Below are positions 51,769 to 61,140 of a stretch of DNA of 64,000 nt, piece by piece; the first letter of the stretch is position 1; each line of letters begins with the position of its first letter. The notes beneath the pieces were generated by a model. It was not told where the DNA came from, searched no databases, and was given only the letters and a program-made list of their open reading frames with translations. The position numbers and the translations under genes were made by a program. Source of the stretch: Pseudopedobacter sp035496935 (GTDB lineage: Bacteria > Bacteroidota > Bacteroidia > Sphingobacteriales > Sphingobacteriaceae); NCBI GenBank assembly GCA_035496935.1, contig DATJED010000023.1:496001-560000 (forward strand). Direction: 5' to 3'.

Positions 51769-52433
51769 GATTCGAGTTTGTAGCCTACCCCATATACGGT
51801 TTTTAAATGAGCACCACTATCGCCCAGTTTCTTTTTCAAATTTTTAATATGTGCATAAATTACATCAAAGTTATCGAGAAATATCGCTGACTCGCCAGAA
51901 ATATGTTCGGCAATTGCATTTTTTGAAATTACTCGTCCTTTATTGGTTACCAAAAACAGATATAGTTCAAACTCTGTCTTCGTTAGTTCAATTATTTCTC
52001 CTTTAACATGAAAACTTTTTGCCTGTATATCTAATGCAGTATCCTTATAAATAACAACATGCTGACCGCTAAATCTACTTCTTCTAATCAATGACTGCAT
52101 CCGAGCACCCAGTTCTGCCAAATGAAACGGTTTTGATAAATAGTCGTCGGCACCTAAATTAAGTAAGAAAATCCGATCCTCTATAGAGTTTTTAGCGGAA
52201 ATAATAATTACACCATCCATTTTACCTAATTTTTTCAAATACGCTAATAAATGCAAGCCGTTACCGTCAGGAAGCATAATATCCAGTAAAATGCAGTCGT
52301 ATTCAAACAAAGAAATCTTTTGTTTTGCCGAAATAAAATCAAAAGCAGTTTCGCATAAATAGTTTTCTTTCGAGAGATAAGACACCATGCTGTCAGATAA
52401 TGGTTTTTCATCTTCTATGATTAATATTTTCAT
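51765..52433 (-). CDS. OmpR/PhoB-family response regulator
   Basis: The 222-aa regulator has a receiver (E7/D8, phosphoacceptor D51 in CILLDIMLPDGNG) and a C-terminal winged-helix domain (about 130-222: LTKTEFELYLFLVTNKGRVIS...VYAHIKNLKKKLG...VYGVGYKL). OmpR-family proteins bind direct repeats with 10-11-bp period. Such repeats, TTCAGAAT-like, occur upstream of four island transcription units, including the head of its own operon. ATGA overlaps connect it to both the pump and the kinase gene. Confidence 0.93.
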   Translation of the reverse strand: MKILIIEDEKPLSDSMVSYLSKENYLCETAFDFISAKQKISLFEYDCILLDIMLPDGNGLHLLAYLKKLGKMDGVIIISAKNSIEDRIFLLNLGADDYLSKPFHLAELGARMQSLIRRSRFSGQHVVIYKDTALDIQAKSFHVKGEIIELTKTEFELYLFLVTNKGRVISKNAIAEHISGESAIFLDNFDVIYAHIKNLKKKLGDSGAHLKTVYGVGYKLES

Positions 52434-55400
52434 GCCTCTTCAATTCTTGGTTTAATCATATTCAGTAGAGTTGGCAATACAATCAACAATAAAGGCAAGG
52501 CTACCACAAAACCACCTATCACTGCAATGGCTAAAGGCTGATGCAATTGTGCGCCAGTTCCAATTCCCAGTGCCAAAGGCGATAACGCAATAATTGCTCC
52601 TAAGGCTGTCATTAATTTTGGTCTTAACCGAGTACTGATGGCATAAATGACCGCTTTTTCCTGCTCCATCAGTAAAAGTGCATCAGAATATTGGAGGTAA
52701 GTAAAAATGGCATTTTCACCAATAATTCCTACCATCATAATCAGCCCGGTATAACTGCCCACATTTAAGGGTGTGTTGGTTAAAAACAAAAAGATATAAC
52801 TCCCCGATATTCCCAATACCGCAACCAGTAAAATAATTCCCGCCACTCTAATGTCCCTGAAAAGGAAAAGCATGACCGAAAAAACCAGTAAACTGGACAA
52901 GCAAAGAATCAGTAAAAGTTCTTTAAATGATTGTTGCTGATCTGCATAAGCACCGCCATAACTAATGCTGTATCCTTTTTCTAGCGCAACTTCACTTTTT
53001 ATTTTCTGCTGAATTTCTGAAATGGTGCTACCTAAATCGCGGTTATCTAAACGGCTACTTACTACGCCCATGGTTTGCAAATCTTCTCGCTCTAATTCTG
53101 CCTCTCCTTTATTTATCCGGATTGTTGCAAATTCAGAAATTGGTTTTAGCGCTCCGTTAGGTAGAAAAATAGACATATTTTGCACATCGTTAAGTCCTTT
53201 GCTTGTCTGGGCATTAATAAAACGGATGGGCGTAAGTTGCTGTTTATCGTAAATATTGCCACCGATATTTCCTTCTAGTCCGTTTTGGATTTGGTACTGA
53301 AAGTCAGCAGGAGAAATATTGTATTGCGCCAATCTATTAAAATCGGGGAGAATAGTTACCGAAGGACCCGCAATTACCACTCCGTCAAAAACATCGGCAG
53401 TACCTTTTACATTTTCAACGATATTGCCAATCTGTTTAGAATAAGCTTGAATTTTTTGTTGATCCGGACCAAAAACCTTGATCTCTATCGGCTGGACAGA
53501 ACTCATTAAATCGCCTAACATATCCCCAATTACCTGCCCAAAATCTATCCTTAATGCAGGTTGCGAATGTTCTACCTTTTCTCTGATTTCATCAATTACC
53601 TCGTCAGTAGCTCTACTTCTATCTTTTTTAAGCTGAATCAGATAATCTCCTCTGTTTGGCTCTGTTATAAAAAAACCCATTTGCGTTCCCGTTCTGCGGC
53701 TATAAGCTTGAACTTCTGGCACTTTTACAATCAGCTTTTCTACCTCTTTCAGCATCCTGTCGGTTTCGGCTAAAGTTGTGCCCGGTGGCGAATCATAGTC
53801 CAAAACGATACTGCCCTCGTCCATTTCCGGTAAAAAGCCGGTTTCCAAATGAGGAAGAATTAAAATAACCGAGGCGACTAAAATCCCCATAAACACAAAA
53901 CTGATGATGGGTTTACGGATAAAGTAGCCCACCCATTTTCTTTCTCTTACTTCATGCGCATTCTCTTTGGTTTCTCTTTTTTTACCGGTTTTGGTTAACA
54001 GCAAATAAACCACGGGCAATAAAATCCAGGTGCTAAAAAACGAACATACCAGCGTGATAATCATCGTATTAGTCATCACTTTAAAATAAGCTCCAGCAAC
54101 GCCACTCATCAAAATAAAAGGAAGAAAAATAACGATGGTGCTGATGGAAGCACCCACCATTGCTTTAAAAAGATAATTTATAGCTTTATGAACCAACACT
54201 TTCGTAGGTTCTTCAGGATGTTCTTCATGCGTCCGGTGAATTTGCTCCACAATCACAATGGCATCATCAATAATTAAACCTATGGCGGCGGCAATTGCGC
54301 CTAAAGTCATAATATTAAAGGTTTCTCCTGTAAAATAGAGGACAATCAGCGTAAGCGCTAAAGTTGTTGGGATGGTAATGAGGATGGTTAAACTGGCTTT
54401 CCACGATCTTAAAAAAAGAATCGCCACAAAAATGGCCAAAGCCAAGCCAATCCAAAGACTGTCCGTTACACTTTTAACGGCATCGTTCACAAAATCTGCT
54501 TGTACATAATAGGGTTTTATGGTTACATCTGGTGGTAAAATTTTTTCCAATTCGGCAACTTTAGTCGTCATCGCTTTAGAAACATCTACCAAATTGGCAT
54601 TGGGCTGTTTAATTACTGCAATCAATAAACTTTCTTTCCCGTTTGCATTTACCTTAATGTATTCTTTTGCTTCATGCACTTCCACCGTGGCAATATCTTT
54701 TAACTGAATTGCCCGCTTTCCGTTGTTGCTCACCACCATATCGCCCAATTGCTTTGCATTGGTAATTTGTGCATCTGTAAGGGTGAGGTATAGCAATCGG
54801 TAATCTGCCAAGTAACCGTTTGATTTTACAAAATTGGTTTCATTTAAAGCCTGAGCAATTTTGCTGGGATTAAGCCCCAGTTTGCTCATTTTATCGGGAT
54901 TAAGGATTGCCCAATACTCTTTAGATTTTCCGCCAATAATGCGGATGTCGCTGGTTCCTTCTACTTGTGATAAAAAGGGTTTAATGGTGTATAAAGCCAG
55001 CTGTTTCATCTCTATTGGCGAACGCTTTTTACTATTTAAAGAATAACCGATGATGGGCAAAATGGATGGATTCATCTTCTCCACCACAATATTTACATCC
55101 GCCGGCAATGAATTTCTGATTTGGTTAACGCGGGATTCTATCTGTTGTTGACTTAAATTGATGTCGGCTTTCCAATCTATAAAGGCAGAAATTTCGCAAC
55201 TTCCACGGGTGGTGGTGCTCCTTATTTTTATTAAATCGGGCACTTGCTTAATGGCGTTTTCTAAAGGGCGAGTAACGGCAACCGTCATCTGGCTTACCGG
55301 TTGTTGACCTGCATCTGCTATAATTTTGATTTTAGGGAAGGTAATTTCCGGAAAAAGTGCGGTTTGCATTTTTTGGAAAGAGAAAACTCCGCCAACCAAA

Positions 55401-55459
55401 ATAAGTAAAGCCAACACTAATAATGGATTTTTATATTGATGAAAAAAGGATTGCTTCAT
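52430..55459 (-). CDS. RND-family efflux permease (AcrB/MdtB-like)
   Basis: The 1009-aa inner-membrane pump has twelve predicted membrane segments with two large periplasmic loops. The proton-relay region of segment 4 reads LGAIAAAIGLIIDDAIVIVEQIH, with the Asp-Asp pair of the hydrophobe/amphiphile efflux class rather than the CzcA metal-pump pattern. It should export an amphiphilic toxic compound from the periplasm/inner leaflet through the adaptor and TolC-like proteins. Gap to the adaptor is 3 bases; overlap with the regulator gene is 4 bases. Confidence 0.93.
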   Translation of the reverse strand: MKQSFFHQYKNPLLVLALLILVGGVFSFQKMQTALFPEITFPKIKIIADAGQQPVSQMTVAVTRPLENAIKQVPDLIKIRSTTTRGSCEISAFIDWKADINLSQQQIESRVNQIRNSLPADVNIVVEKMNPSILPIIGYSLNSKKRSPIEMKQLALYTIKPFLSQVEGTSDIRIIGGKSKEYWAILNPDKMSKLGLNPSKIAQALNETNFVKSNGYLADYRLLYLTLTDAQITNAKQLGDMVVSNNGKRAIQLKDIATVEVHEAKEYIKVNANGKESLLIAVIKQPNANLVDVSKAMTTKVAELEKILPPDVTIKPYYVQADFVNDAVKSVTDSLWIGLALAIFVAILFLRSWKASLTILITIPTTLALTLIVLYFTGETFNIMTLGAIAAAIGLIIDDAIVIVEQIHRTHEEHPEEPTKVLVHKAINYLFKAMVGASISTIVIFLPFILMSGVAGAYFKVMTNTMIITLVCSFFSTWILLPVVYLLLTKTGKKRETKENAHEVRERKWVGYFIRKPIISFVFMGILVASVILILPHLETGFLPEMDEGSIVLDYDSPPGTTLAETDRMLKEVEKLIVKVPEVQAYSRRTGTQMGFFITEPNRGDYLIQLKKDRSRATDEVIDEIREKVEHSQPALRIDFGQVIGDMLGDLMSSVQPIEIKVFGPDQQKIQAYSKQIGNIVENVKGTADVFDGVVIAGPSVTILPDFNRLAQYNISPADFQYQIQNGLEGNIGGNIYDKQQLTPIRFINAQTSKGLNDVQNMSIFLPNGALKPISEFATIRINKGEAELEREDLQTMGVVSSRLDNRDLGSTISEIQQKIKSEVALEKGYSISYGGAYADQQQSFKELLLILCLSSLLVFSVMLFLFRDIRVAGIILLVAVLGISGSYIFLFLTNTPLNVGSYTGLIMMVGIIGENAIFTYLQYSDALLLMEQEKAVIYAISTRLRPKLMTALGAIIALSPLALGIGTGAQLHQPLAIAVIGGFVVALPLLLIVLPTLLNMIKPRIEEA

Positions 55460-55462
55460 CTT

Positions 55463-56371
55463 TTAATGTTTAATTTTCACAAAAGCCGTGTCTGTCAAAC
55501 CGTAATTGCCGGTCAATAATATTTTTTCTGAACCGGTGAATTTGGGCGATAAAATCTCTATTCTTTTATCATTTTCAATCCCTTTTTTTACCGGAATTTT
55601 CACAGCGGTACTGTCGTCAATCATTTTCATTACCCAAAATTGTTGCTGACTTTCATCGGATAGTACACTTTCTTTAGGTAACGACGGAAATGAAGATGTA
55701 CTTTTTGTGAGGAAGATATTGGCGATTAAATTTTCGGGTAAAGAAATCTGAGACGAAACTTTTATCAGTACTTGTTGCGTTTGTGTAACAGAATCTAAAG
55801 CGGGCATAATTTGAACAACAAAGCCAGCGATATTTCGGCCATCAGGCAGATGAATATTTACATTTTTATTTTTCGCCAAAAGCTGATTGTACTCATAAGG
55901 AAGATTCATTAAAAAACCAAAGCTACTTTTATCGGTTAACATTGCCAGTTGTTCGCCATCCTGTACATAATCGCCACTTTGGTGGTTAAGTTGTGAAATA
56001 AAACCACTTACTGGACTTCTAACCTTGTTTAACCCCGAAAAATTAAACGAAGAATCTAGCTTGTTAATGGTGTTACCCAAGCTCTGGGCTTCCTTTGTTT
56101 TTAAAATAAACAATGTGCTTCCTTTGTCTACCGCTTGCCCCAATTTAACAGAAGAAGATTGGATATAGCCATTAATGGGAGCTTTGATCCCCACTTTTAA
56201 AAGATAAGTTGAAGTTGCACTCAATGAAATTTCCTCATTTAAAGCAACATTCTCCGGCGACGTAACGGTTGCAGGTGTTACAATTTTATCTTCAGTAGTG
56301 GCTACCTTTTCTGAACCTCCGCAGGAAGAGAGCACTAGAACAGAAAGAGCCAAAATGGATAATATTTTCAT
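55463..56371 (-). CDS. RND efflux periplasmic adaptor lipoprotein
   Basis: The 302-aa membrane-fusion protein has a lipoprotein signal (lipobox SSC, Cys17). A lipoyl/barrel-sandwich domain follows (LLKVGIKAPINGYIQSSSVKLGQAVDKGSTLFIL, then VRSPVSGFISQLNHQSGDYVQDGEQLAML), with no long coiled coil between the lipoyl halves, and then a beta-barrel domain. It is somewhat shorter than typical AcrA (about 390 aa). It links the RND pump and the outer-membrane channel; it lies 2 bases from the TolC gene. Confidence 0.9.
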   Translation of the reverse strand: MKILSILALSVLVLSSCGGSEKVATTEDKIVTPATVTSPENVALNEEISLSATSTYLLKVGIKAPINGYIQSSSVKLGQAVDKGSTLFILKTKEAQSLGNTINKLDSSFNFSGLNKVRSPVSGFISQLNHQSGDYVQDGEQLAMLTDKSSFGFLMNLPYEYNQLLAKNKNVNIHLPDGRNIAGFVVQIMPALDSVTQTQQVLIKVSSQISLPENLIANIFLTKSTSSFPSLPKESVLSDESQQQFWVMKMIDDSTAVKIPVKKGIENDKRIEILSPKFTGSEKILLTGNYGLTDTAFVKIKH

Positions 56372-56373
56372 AT

Positions 56374-57630
56374 TTAATTGATGGTAAAATAATGTAGCTG
56401 GTTGATGATTTGGAGCTGGTTAATTTTATTTTGAACGATGCTTGTTCGTAAGTTTTGGTAATCTTTAACCGATAATAAAAAATCGGTAATGCGCACATCA
56501 CCCGTACTTAGTTGCAGTGCGTTCGCATTAATTAACGTTTGCGAATAATTCAATTGTTTGTTTGCTTTGGCAATAAGCTCGTTATACTGCACAATCATTT
56601 TTTGCAATTGCCTTTTTTGCAGTTGATATTGCGACTGATAAAAATCCCGATAACGGTTTTGCGATTGTTGTTTAAGATTGATTTGGCTGATGTTTAGTTT
56701 TCTTAAACCACCATCGTATATAGGGATAGAAAGGTTTAGTCCAATAGAAACGCCAAAGTTTTTATAAGCTTGCGCTGGAAGCGAAGACTGATAACCTGCA
56801 TCCGTAAAAATATTAAGCTTCGGTTTATAATTTAATGCGACCTGATTTAAAGCGTTTAAAGTCCTTAGACTGTCGATACTGTATTTTTGATAGAGAAGAC
56901 TATTCTGAAAATCAGGGATATTAATGTTTTGCAAAGGAACTGGCAAAAGTGTTTGGGAGCTGGTATCAGTAATACCACATAGATAATTTAATGCCGCAAA
57001 ATCGTTTTTAAACTGATTTTGGTTTTGGAGAACAGTGAGCTGTTGTTGCTCTAAATTAACTTTAAACGCCAGATATTCGGTTTGTTTAAAAACCGAAGCT
57101 TGAGTCAGTCTTTTTAATAAGGTATCCTGCTTTTGTAAAAGTGCCAGAGTTTCTTTGGAGAGTTCAAATAATTGCTGATTGCCCCAAGTGGTAATATATT
57201 GAGCGGATATACTCTTCTCCAGATCAAGAATGCTCAAAGATCTTTGGTTCCCTAAACTGTCCCGGTTCAGTTGTAATCCTTTTATCAAAGTTTTTAACCT
57301 TGCCGAAGTAGTAATTTCTTTGCTAACCGTAATTAAACCACTTACTAATTGTCCGTTTGTAATAGCCGGATCATACCCAAAGCCTCTAATTACAGGAGCG
57401 TATAAAAGGTTTGATGAGGCATTTACCTGAGGTGAAAGTCCTGCTCTGATTTTCAAACTATCCAATGATAGTAAACTCAATTGGTTTTGAAAATCGTTTA
57501 ATAAAGGACTGTTAGTTTTTGCCTGCTCTAAAAAGTATGGTAAGTCTTTTTGTTGCGCATAGGAACTTATACTATAGAATATGCTACAGGTAATCGCAAA
57601 ACAAGCGTAAAACAGTTTAATAGATTTCAT
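56374..57630 (-). CDS. TolC-family outer-membrane channel
   Basis: The 418-aa protein has a signal peptide (about 1-25: YACFAITCSIFYSISSYA) and two TolC/OEP repeats with long coiled-coil-forming regions (LLNDFQNQLSLLSLDSLKIR, then a second half with GVSIGLNLSIPIYDGG). Trimeric channel that completes the tripartite pump. It lies 76 bases downstream of the HD-domain gene, same strand, so it may belong to one long operon. Confidence 0.9.
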   Translation of the reverse strand: MKSIKLFYACFAITCSIFYSISSYAQQKDLPYFLEQAKTNSPLLNDFQNQLSLLSLDSLKIRAGLSPQVNASSNLLYAPVIRGFGYDPAITNGQLVSGLITVSKEITTSARLKTLIKGLQLNRDSLGNQRSLSILDLEKSISAQYITTWGNQQLFELSKETLALLQKQDTLLKRLTQASVFKQTEYLAFKVNLEQQQLTVLQNQNQFKNDFAALNYLCGITDTSSQTLLPVPLQNINIPDFQNSLLYQKYSIDSLRTLNALNQVALNYKPKLNIFTDAGYQSSLPAQAYKNFGVSIGLNLSIPIYDGGLRKLNISQINLKQQSQNRYRDFYQSQYQLQKRQLQKMIVQYNELIAKANKQLNYSQTLINANALQLSTGDVRITDFLLSVKDYQNLRTSIVQNKINQLQIINQLHYFTIN

Positions 57631-57706
57631 AAATTACACAAAAGTTTTTTTATACTGAGCGCTAAACTGCTTTCGAAACTCAAGCTTATCGTAATTCCTT
57701 CAAAAA

Positions 57707-58300
57707 TTAAGCACCGCACTCCATCATCCCAATGTTCAACTCCTTAAATTTCTGCAATACATTTTTTCCATATTCAGTGAAGTACTGATGATTTCGCAAT
57801 AAACCGCAATTCTGCCGACGCCATTCCTCATCGGTGTAAAACCTGCCCAAACAAAGCTCCCACTCTTTCCTAAGTTTTTGCTCATGCAAATCATAATCTG
57901 TTCTGGCAAAGTGGAAAAAATCTGCATCACACAAAACTTCGGCTTCCAAAGTTTTCGGTTCTTGCGGATACTGGGTTGCTTTAATGCAATCTGTTATTTC
58001 GCAGATTAATTGCTCAGGAACATTCATTTTCCTCAAAAAATCCGTTGCAATTTTGCAACTCTCCTCTTCATGTCCGGCATACGCAGAACTATAGCCACAG
58101 TCATGAAACCAAGCCGCCAGCAACACCACCTCTTTTTTAAGTTTCGGGTAAGTGGAACGCCTGCACAGTTCCTCGGCAGAAAAAACCACCTCCTTTGTGT
58201 GTGAGTAGTTGTGAAATACAAGGTTGAGAGATAGCTCCTTTTTGATATAATTTGACACGAACTCGCCGGTTGATTCAATTATTGATTTAAGTGCCGTCAT
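57707..58300 (-). CDS. HD-domain phosphohydrolase
   Basis: The 197-aa cytosolic protein has the HD metal-binding set: His in FHNYSHTKEV, the His-Asp pair in AAWFHDCGY, His in GHEEES and Asp in CDADFFHFA. It should hydrolyse a phosphorylated small molecule, possibly a nucleotide signal; the substrate cannot be inferred. It heads the minus-strand run that continues with TolC, adaptor, RND, regulator and kinase. Two perfect AATCTGAA half-sites lie 28-46 bases upstream of its start. Confidence 0.88.
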   Translation of the reverse strand: MTALKSIIESTGEFVSNYIKKELSLNLVFHNYSHTKEVVFSAEELCRRSTYPKLKKEVVLLAAWFHDCGYSSAYAGHEEESCKIATDFLRKMNVPEQLICEITDCIKATQYPQEPKTLEAEVLCDADFFHFARTDYDLHEQKLRKEWELCLGRFYTDEEWRRQNCGLLRNHQYFTEYGKNVLQKFKELNIGMMECGA

Positions 58301-58327
58301 TATCTTTTTAGCTTAATGTAAAGCAAC

Positions 58328-58346
58328 AATCTGAAGAGAATCTGAA
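58328..58346 (-). promoter_or_regulatory. predicted response-regulator site upstream of the HD/RND operon
   Basis: AATCTGAA at 58328 and 58339: a perfect direct repeat with 11-bp period (TTCAGATT in the direction of the HD gene). It lies 28-46 bases upstream of the HD start and 71-89 bases upstream of the EamA gene. Confidence 0.55.
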
Positions 58347-58416
58347 TTTGTATGATTTTTACCAATTTTGAAAAGCCAAACTAAAAAGGCTGTATATTAG
58401 CCTTAAACATTTACGT

Positions 58417-58830
58417 ATGTGGTGGATATATGCTTTATTGGCAGCGGTTTTTGCTTCGCTCACGGCCATTTTCGCTAAAATTGGCGTAAGTGGTGTAAAC
58501 TCAGATTTGGCTACTGCCATCAGAACAATCATCATCCTGGTTCTGGCTTGGGCAATTGTTTTAGCTAGAGGCGAGTGGAAAGGCGTTGCAGTGCTGTCAA
58601 AGTATAATATGTTATTTCTTGTACTTTCCGGATTGGCTACTGGCCTCTCTTGGATATTTTACTTTAAAGCATTACAACTTGGGGATGTGTCAAAAGTTGC
58701 CCCCGTTGATAAGCTGAGTGTAGCATTGACCATTGCATTATCTGTCCTGTTTTTAAATGAAAGCCTGACTTTAAAAACCGCTGTTGGTGCAATATTTATT
58801 GTAGCTGGAACATTGGTGATTGTTCTCTGA
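58417..58830 (+). CDS. EamA-family transporter (single-domain, 137 aa)
   Basis: The 137-aa protein has four to five hydrophobic segments of the EamA/SMR-like fold (YALLAAVFASLTAIFAKIGV, then FYFKALQLGDVSKVAPVDKLSVALTIALSVLF). It is half the length of typical two-domain EamA transporters and should dimerise. Substrate unknown. Divergent from the HD gene, sharing the response-regulator half-site region. Confidence 0.88.
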   Translation: MWWIYALLAAVFASLTAIFAKIGVSGVNSDLATAIRTIIILVLAWAIVLARGEWKGVAVLSKYNMLFLVLSGLATGLSWIFYFKALQLGDVSKVAPVDKLSVALTIALSVLFLNESLTLKTAVGAIFIVAGTLVIVL

Positions 58831-58878
58831 TCTTTCATACTTGATTAATTCTTTTTTTAAGATGATCTTAACCTTTAA

Positions 58879-58897
58879 ATCAAAATTTATTCAGAAT
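58879..58897 (+). promoter_or_regulatory. predicted response-regulator site upstream of PAP2 gene 1
   Basis: ATCAAAAT (58879-58886) and TTCAGAAT (58890-58897): two half-sites with 11-bp period, 47-65 bases upstream of the PAP2 start. The second half is the consensus. Confidence 0.5.
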
Positions 58898-58943
58898 TGG
58901 CCATTTAATTACAGAAAAATAGAGTTGCAATAAACAGAATTAA

Positions 58944-59603
58944 ATGAGAACTTCTGGTAAAAAACATGCTGTTGAAACGCTTGCTGTTATCACTGTTGGC
59001 TTCGTTATTCTTAGCATTCTCGTTTTAGTTTTCCCTCACTCGCGGCTCGATTCTGAGTTTTCCGAAGAAATACAGGAACACCATAACTCTTTTGTAGATT
59101 TTATGATGAAGTTCATTAGTTGGTTTGTGTATATATGGACATCCGTTGGTCTAGTTCTACTAACTGCACTTATAATCTTCCTGAAGAAAAAGTACCGCGA
59201 AGGTATTTTTTGCCTTTCAACATTATTAATAGGAGTCGTGAACTATACGATAAAAATATTAATCAACAGGTCAAGGCCGAGCCATGATTTAGTAAGGGTT
59301 ATTGTTGATGTTCAACATCAAAGTTTCCCCAGCGGTCATGTTTCTTTTTATATTTTGTTTTTTGGATTTATAGCGTTTTTATTTTATCATAAAAAATGGC
59401 TTGCGCCTCGTTTTAGATACACGATAATTACCTGCTGTGTCGGTCTGATTTTAACCGTTCCCATTTCTAGAATTTATTTAGGTGCACATTGGTTTACTGA
59501 TGTTTTAGGAGGTTTCCTTTTGGGAAATATTTGTCTTGGTTGCTTGCTTTTGTTGTATCTTAAAGACGAAAACACTATAACTTTACAATCATCAAACAGA
59601 TAA
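58944..59603 (+). CDS. PAP2-family lipid phosphatase
   Basis: The 219-aa membrane protein has six hydrophobic segments and the three-part phosphatase signature: KILINRSRP, FPSGHVSFYI and SRIYLGAHWFTD with its catalytic His/Asp. It should dephosphorylate an isoprenyl- or lipid phosphate (undecaprenyl-pyrophosphate, phosphatidic acid or lipid A). The lipid A option is an inference from the neighbouring pump and second PAP2. Confidence 0.9.
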   Translation: MRTSGKKHAVETLAVITVGFVILSILVLVFPHSRLDSEFSEEIQEHHNSFVDFMMKFISWFVYIWTSVGLVLLTALIIFLKKKYREGIFCLSTLLIGVVNYTIKILINRSRPSHDLVRVIVDVQHQSFPSGHVSFYILFFGFIAFLFYHKKWLAPRFRYTIITCCVGLILTVPISRIYLGAHWFTDVLGGFLLGNICLGCLLLLYLKDENTITLQSSNR

Positions 59604-59891
59604 GTCCTTATTGCTTTATACGATTTATCTTAAACTTGGGATCTAAAGTTAAATCCAAAAAAAATTACAGCGTTAGGGATTGCAGTGGAAATACTTTTTG
59701 TTTTCCACAAAAAGATTGAAACGGATAGCCTGACCCGAGCGAAAGCAATCAGGAAACGCCCAAAATATTTTTAGCATATGTAAGTGGTAAAAACACATCT
59801 TCCTTTTTTTAAAAAATCAATCAAAAAAATCCTACCGTTCAATTTCTATTCAGAATCCGATGGTAGATTATTTTAAATAAAAAATATAGTT
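59604..59891. other. gene-free region with a short hairpin
   Basis: The region contains CCTGA ... TCAGG (about 59730-59751) forming a small hairpin inside a GC-richer block; this resembles extragenic repeats that I recall from related genomes but I cannot confirm that. It also holds the response-regulator site at 59838-59856. No gene seen. Confidence 0.35.
59838..59856 (+). promoter_or_regulatory. predicted response-regulator site upstream of the PepSY-like gene
   Basis: TTCAATTT (59838) and TTCAGAAT (59849): half-sites with 11-bp period, 36-54 bases upstream of the start. The first half is weak, the second matches the consensus. Confidence 0.5.
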
Positions 59892-60315
59892 ATGAAAAAT
59901 TCAATGTTAATTACTGTGGCATCCGTAGGATTTGCCTTGAGTGCCTGCGCTCGAGTGAAAGTGCCTGCGGTCGTGAAAAGCAGTTTTCAGAAAGACTATC
60001 CCGGTGTAAAAGTAAAATGGGAAAAGGAAGGTACAAACTACGAAGCCGGTTTTACGCAAAAAGGACAAGAAACAAGCGTGGTTTACAGTCCAAATGGAAT
60101 TTCCACGGAAAAAGAAGTGGAAATTGCAGTTTCCGAATTACCTAAAGCAGTCATAGATTATCTATCTCAAAATTTTAAAGGCACAGAAAATCAAAGAAAC
60201 AGCAAAAATCACCAAATCAAACGGAGCGGTGCAATATGAGGCAGAAGTTAATGGCAAAGATGTATTATTCAACGCTGAAGGTAAACCCTTAACCCAGAGC
60301 AATGCAAAATATTAA
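59892..60315 (+). pseudogene. frameshifted PepSY-like secreted protein
   Basis: The N-terminus has a signal peptide ending ALSACA, then VKSSFQKDYPGVKVKWEKEG and SPNGISTEKEVEIAVSELPKAVIDYLSQNFKG. After that the expected frame is lost; reading one base later restores IKETAKITKSNGAVQYEAEVNG and a stop at 60313-60315. One extra A in the A4 run at 60187-60190 explains it. The restored protein is 140 aa and belongs to the small PepSY-like periplasmic family. It could be a true pseudogene, a phase-variable homopolymer or a sequencing error. Confidence 0.75.
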
Positions 60316-60400
60316 TTTCTATTAGTGCTGAGACAAAAGGATTTCCATTAGGAGTCCTTTTGCTTTTTAATAGTGTAGGATACTTTAAAGCCGAACAGCG

Positions 60401-61105
60401 CTAATGTTTACCTTTAAACAGCTTATCATTTAACCAATATGCTGCCTTTGTTGATAAAATACCAATTCCTGCGCCCGCTAATACATCACTAAAATAATGC
60501 TTGTTGTTGTACATCCTTAGCGCCCCAGTGGCTGATGCCGCTAAATAGCCTGAATAACTAAAATAAAGGAGAAGAGTTTTGAATTCCTGATGCAATAACT
60601 CGGCACCTGCGAAAGCCGTTGCAGTATGGCCAGAAGGAAACGAGTTTCTATCCGTGTCATCCGGCCTTAACTCTCTTACCGTTTTTTTAAGTGCATAAAC
60701 AGAACCGGCCATCAAAAGTGTTGAAGTTCCAAAAAGAACAAGTGTTTTTTTAAAATTATTAATTCCGGAATTCCCAGAAAGTTTCAATGTAAAAGTAGCT
60801 ATAAGTGGTGTATATTGAAGATAATCGTCAAAATGAGTTCGAAATGTGGGATGGTGTTCAAGAATTTCTTCTTGAAATTCGTAGTTGATATGCTTTAAAG
60901 GATTGGTCTGTGTTGCAACAAAACCGTAGAATGTTAAAGCTAGAGGAGTAAATTTCGAGATGTTGTTACTAAGACCGAGTGCTATCGGTTTCGAAAAATT
61001 ATAGACATTTGTCTGGGAAACATTCGATAATTTTTCCTGAGAAAAAGTATTGGCACTCAGAGAAAAAAGGAATAAAAATGAGTATGTGATTATTTTAACA
61101 TTCAT
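60401..61105 (-). CDS. PAP2-family phosphatase with signal peptide
   Basis: The 234-aa protein has an N-terminal signal peptide (MNVKIITYSFLFLFSLSA) and the three-part PAP2 signature (KKTVRELRP, FPSGHTATAFAG, NNKHYFSDVLAGAG). The active site is therefore on the periplasmic side or in the outer membrane. A second PAP2 in the island, divergent in sequence from the first. Its upstream region holds a TTCAGAAT-type site 36-54 bases from the start. Confidence 0.9.
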   Translation of the reverse strand: MNVKIITYSFLFLFSLSANTFSQEKLSNVSQTNVYNFSKPIALGLSNNISKFTPLALTFYGFVATQTNPLKHINYEFQEEILEHHPTFRTHFDDYLQYTPLIATFTLKLSGNSGINNFKKTLVLFGTSTLLMAGSVYALKKTVRELRPDDTDRNSFPSGHTATAFAGAELLHQEFKTLLLYFSYSGYLAASATGALRMYNNKHYFSDVLAGAGIGILSTKAAYWLNDKLFKGKH

Positions 61106-61140
61106 ATTTAAATTTGAAATGCAATCAAATAAACATCCGA

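Noticed and set aside
52430..55459. Heavy-metal (CzcA/CusA) pump annotation
   Set aside because: The segment-4 motif IGLIIDDAIVIVEQ is of the drug-efflux class; the heavy-metal pattern is absent.
56895..56910. ATTCTGAA inside the TolC gene as another regulator site
   Set aside because: Single half-site within coding sequence and no partner at 11 bp.
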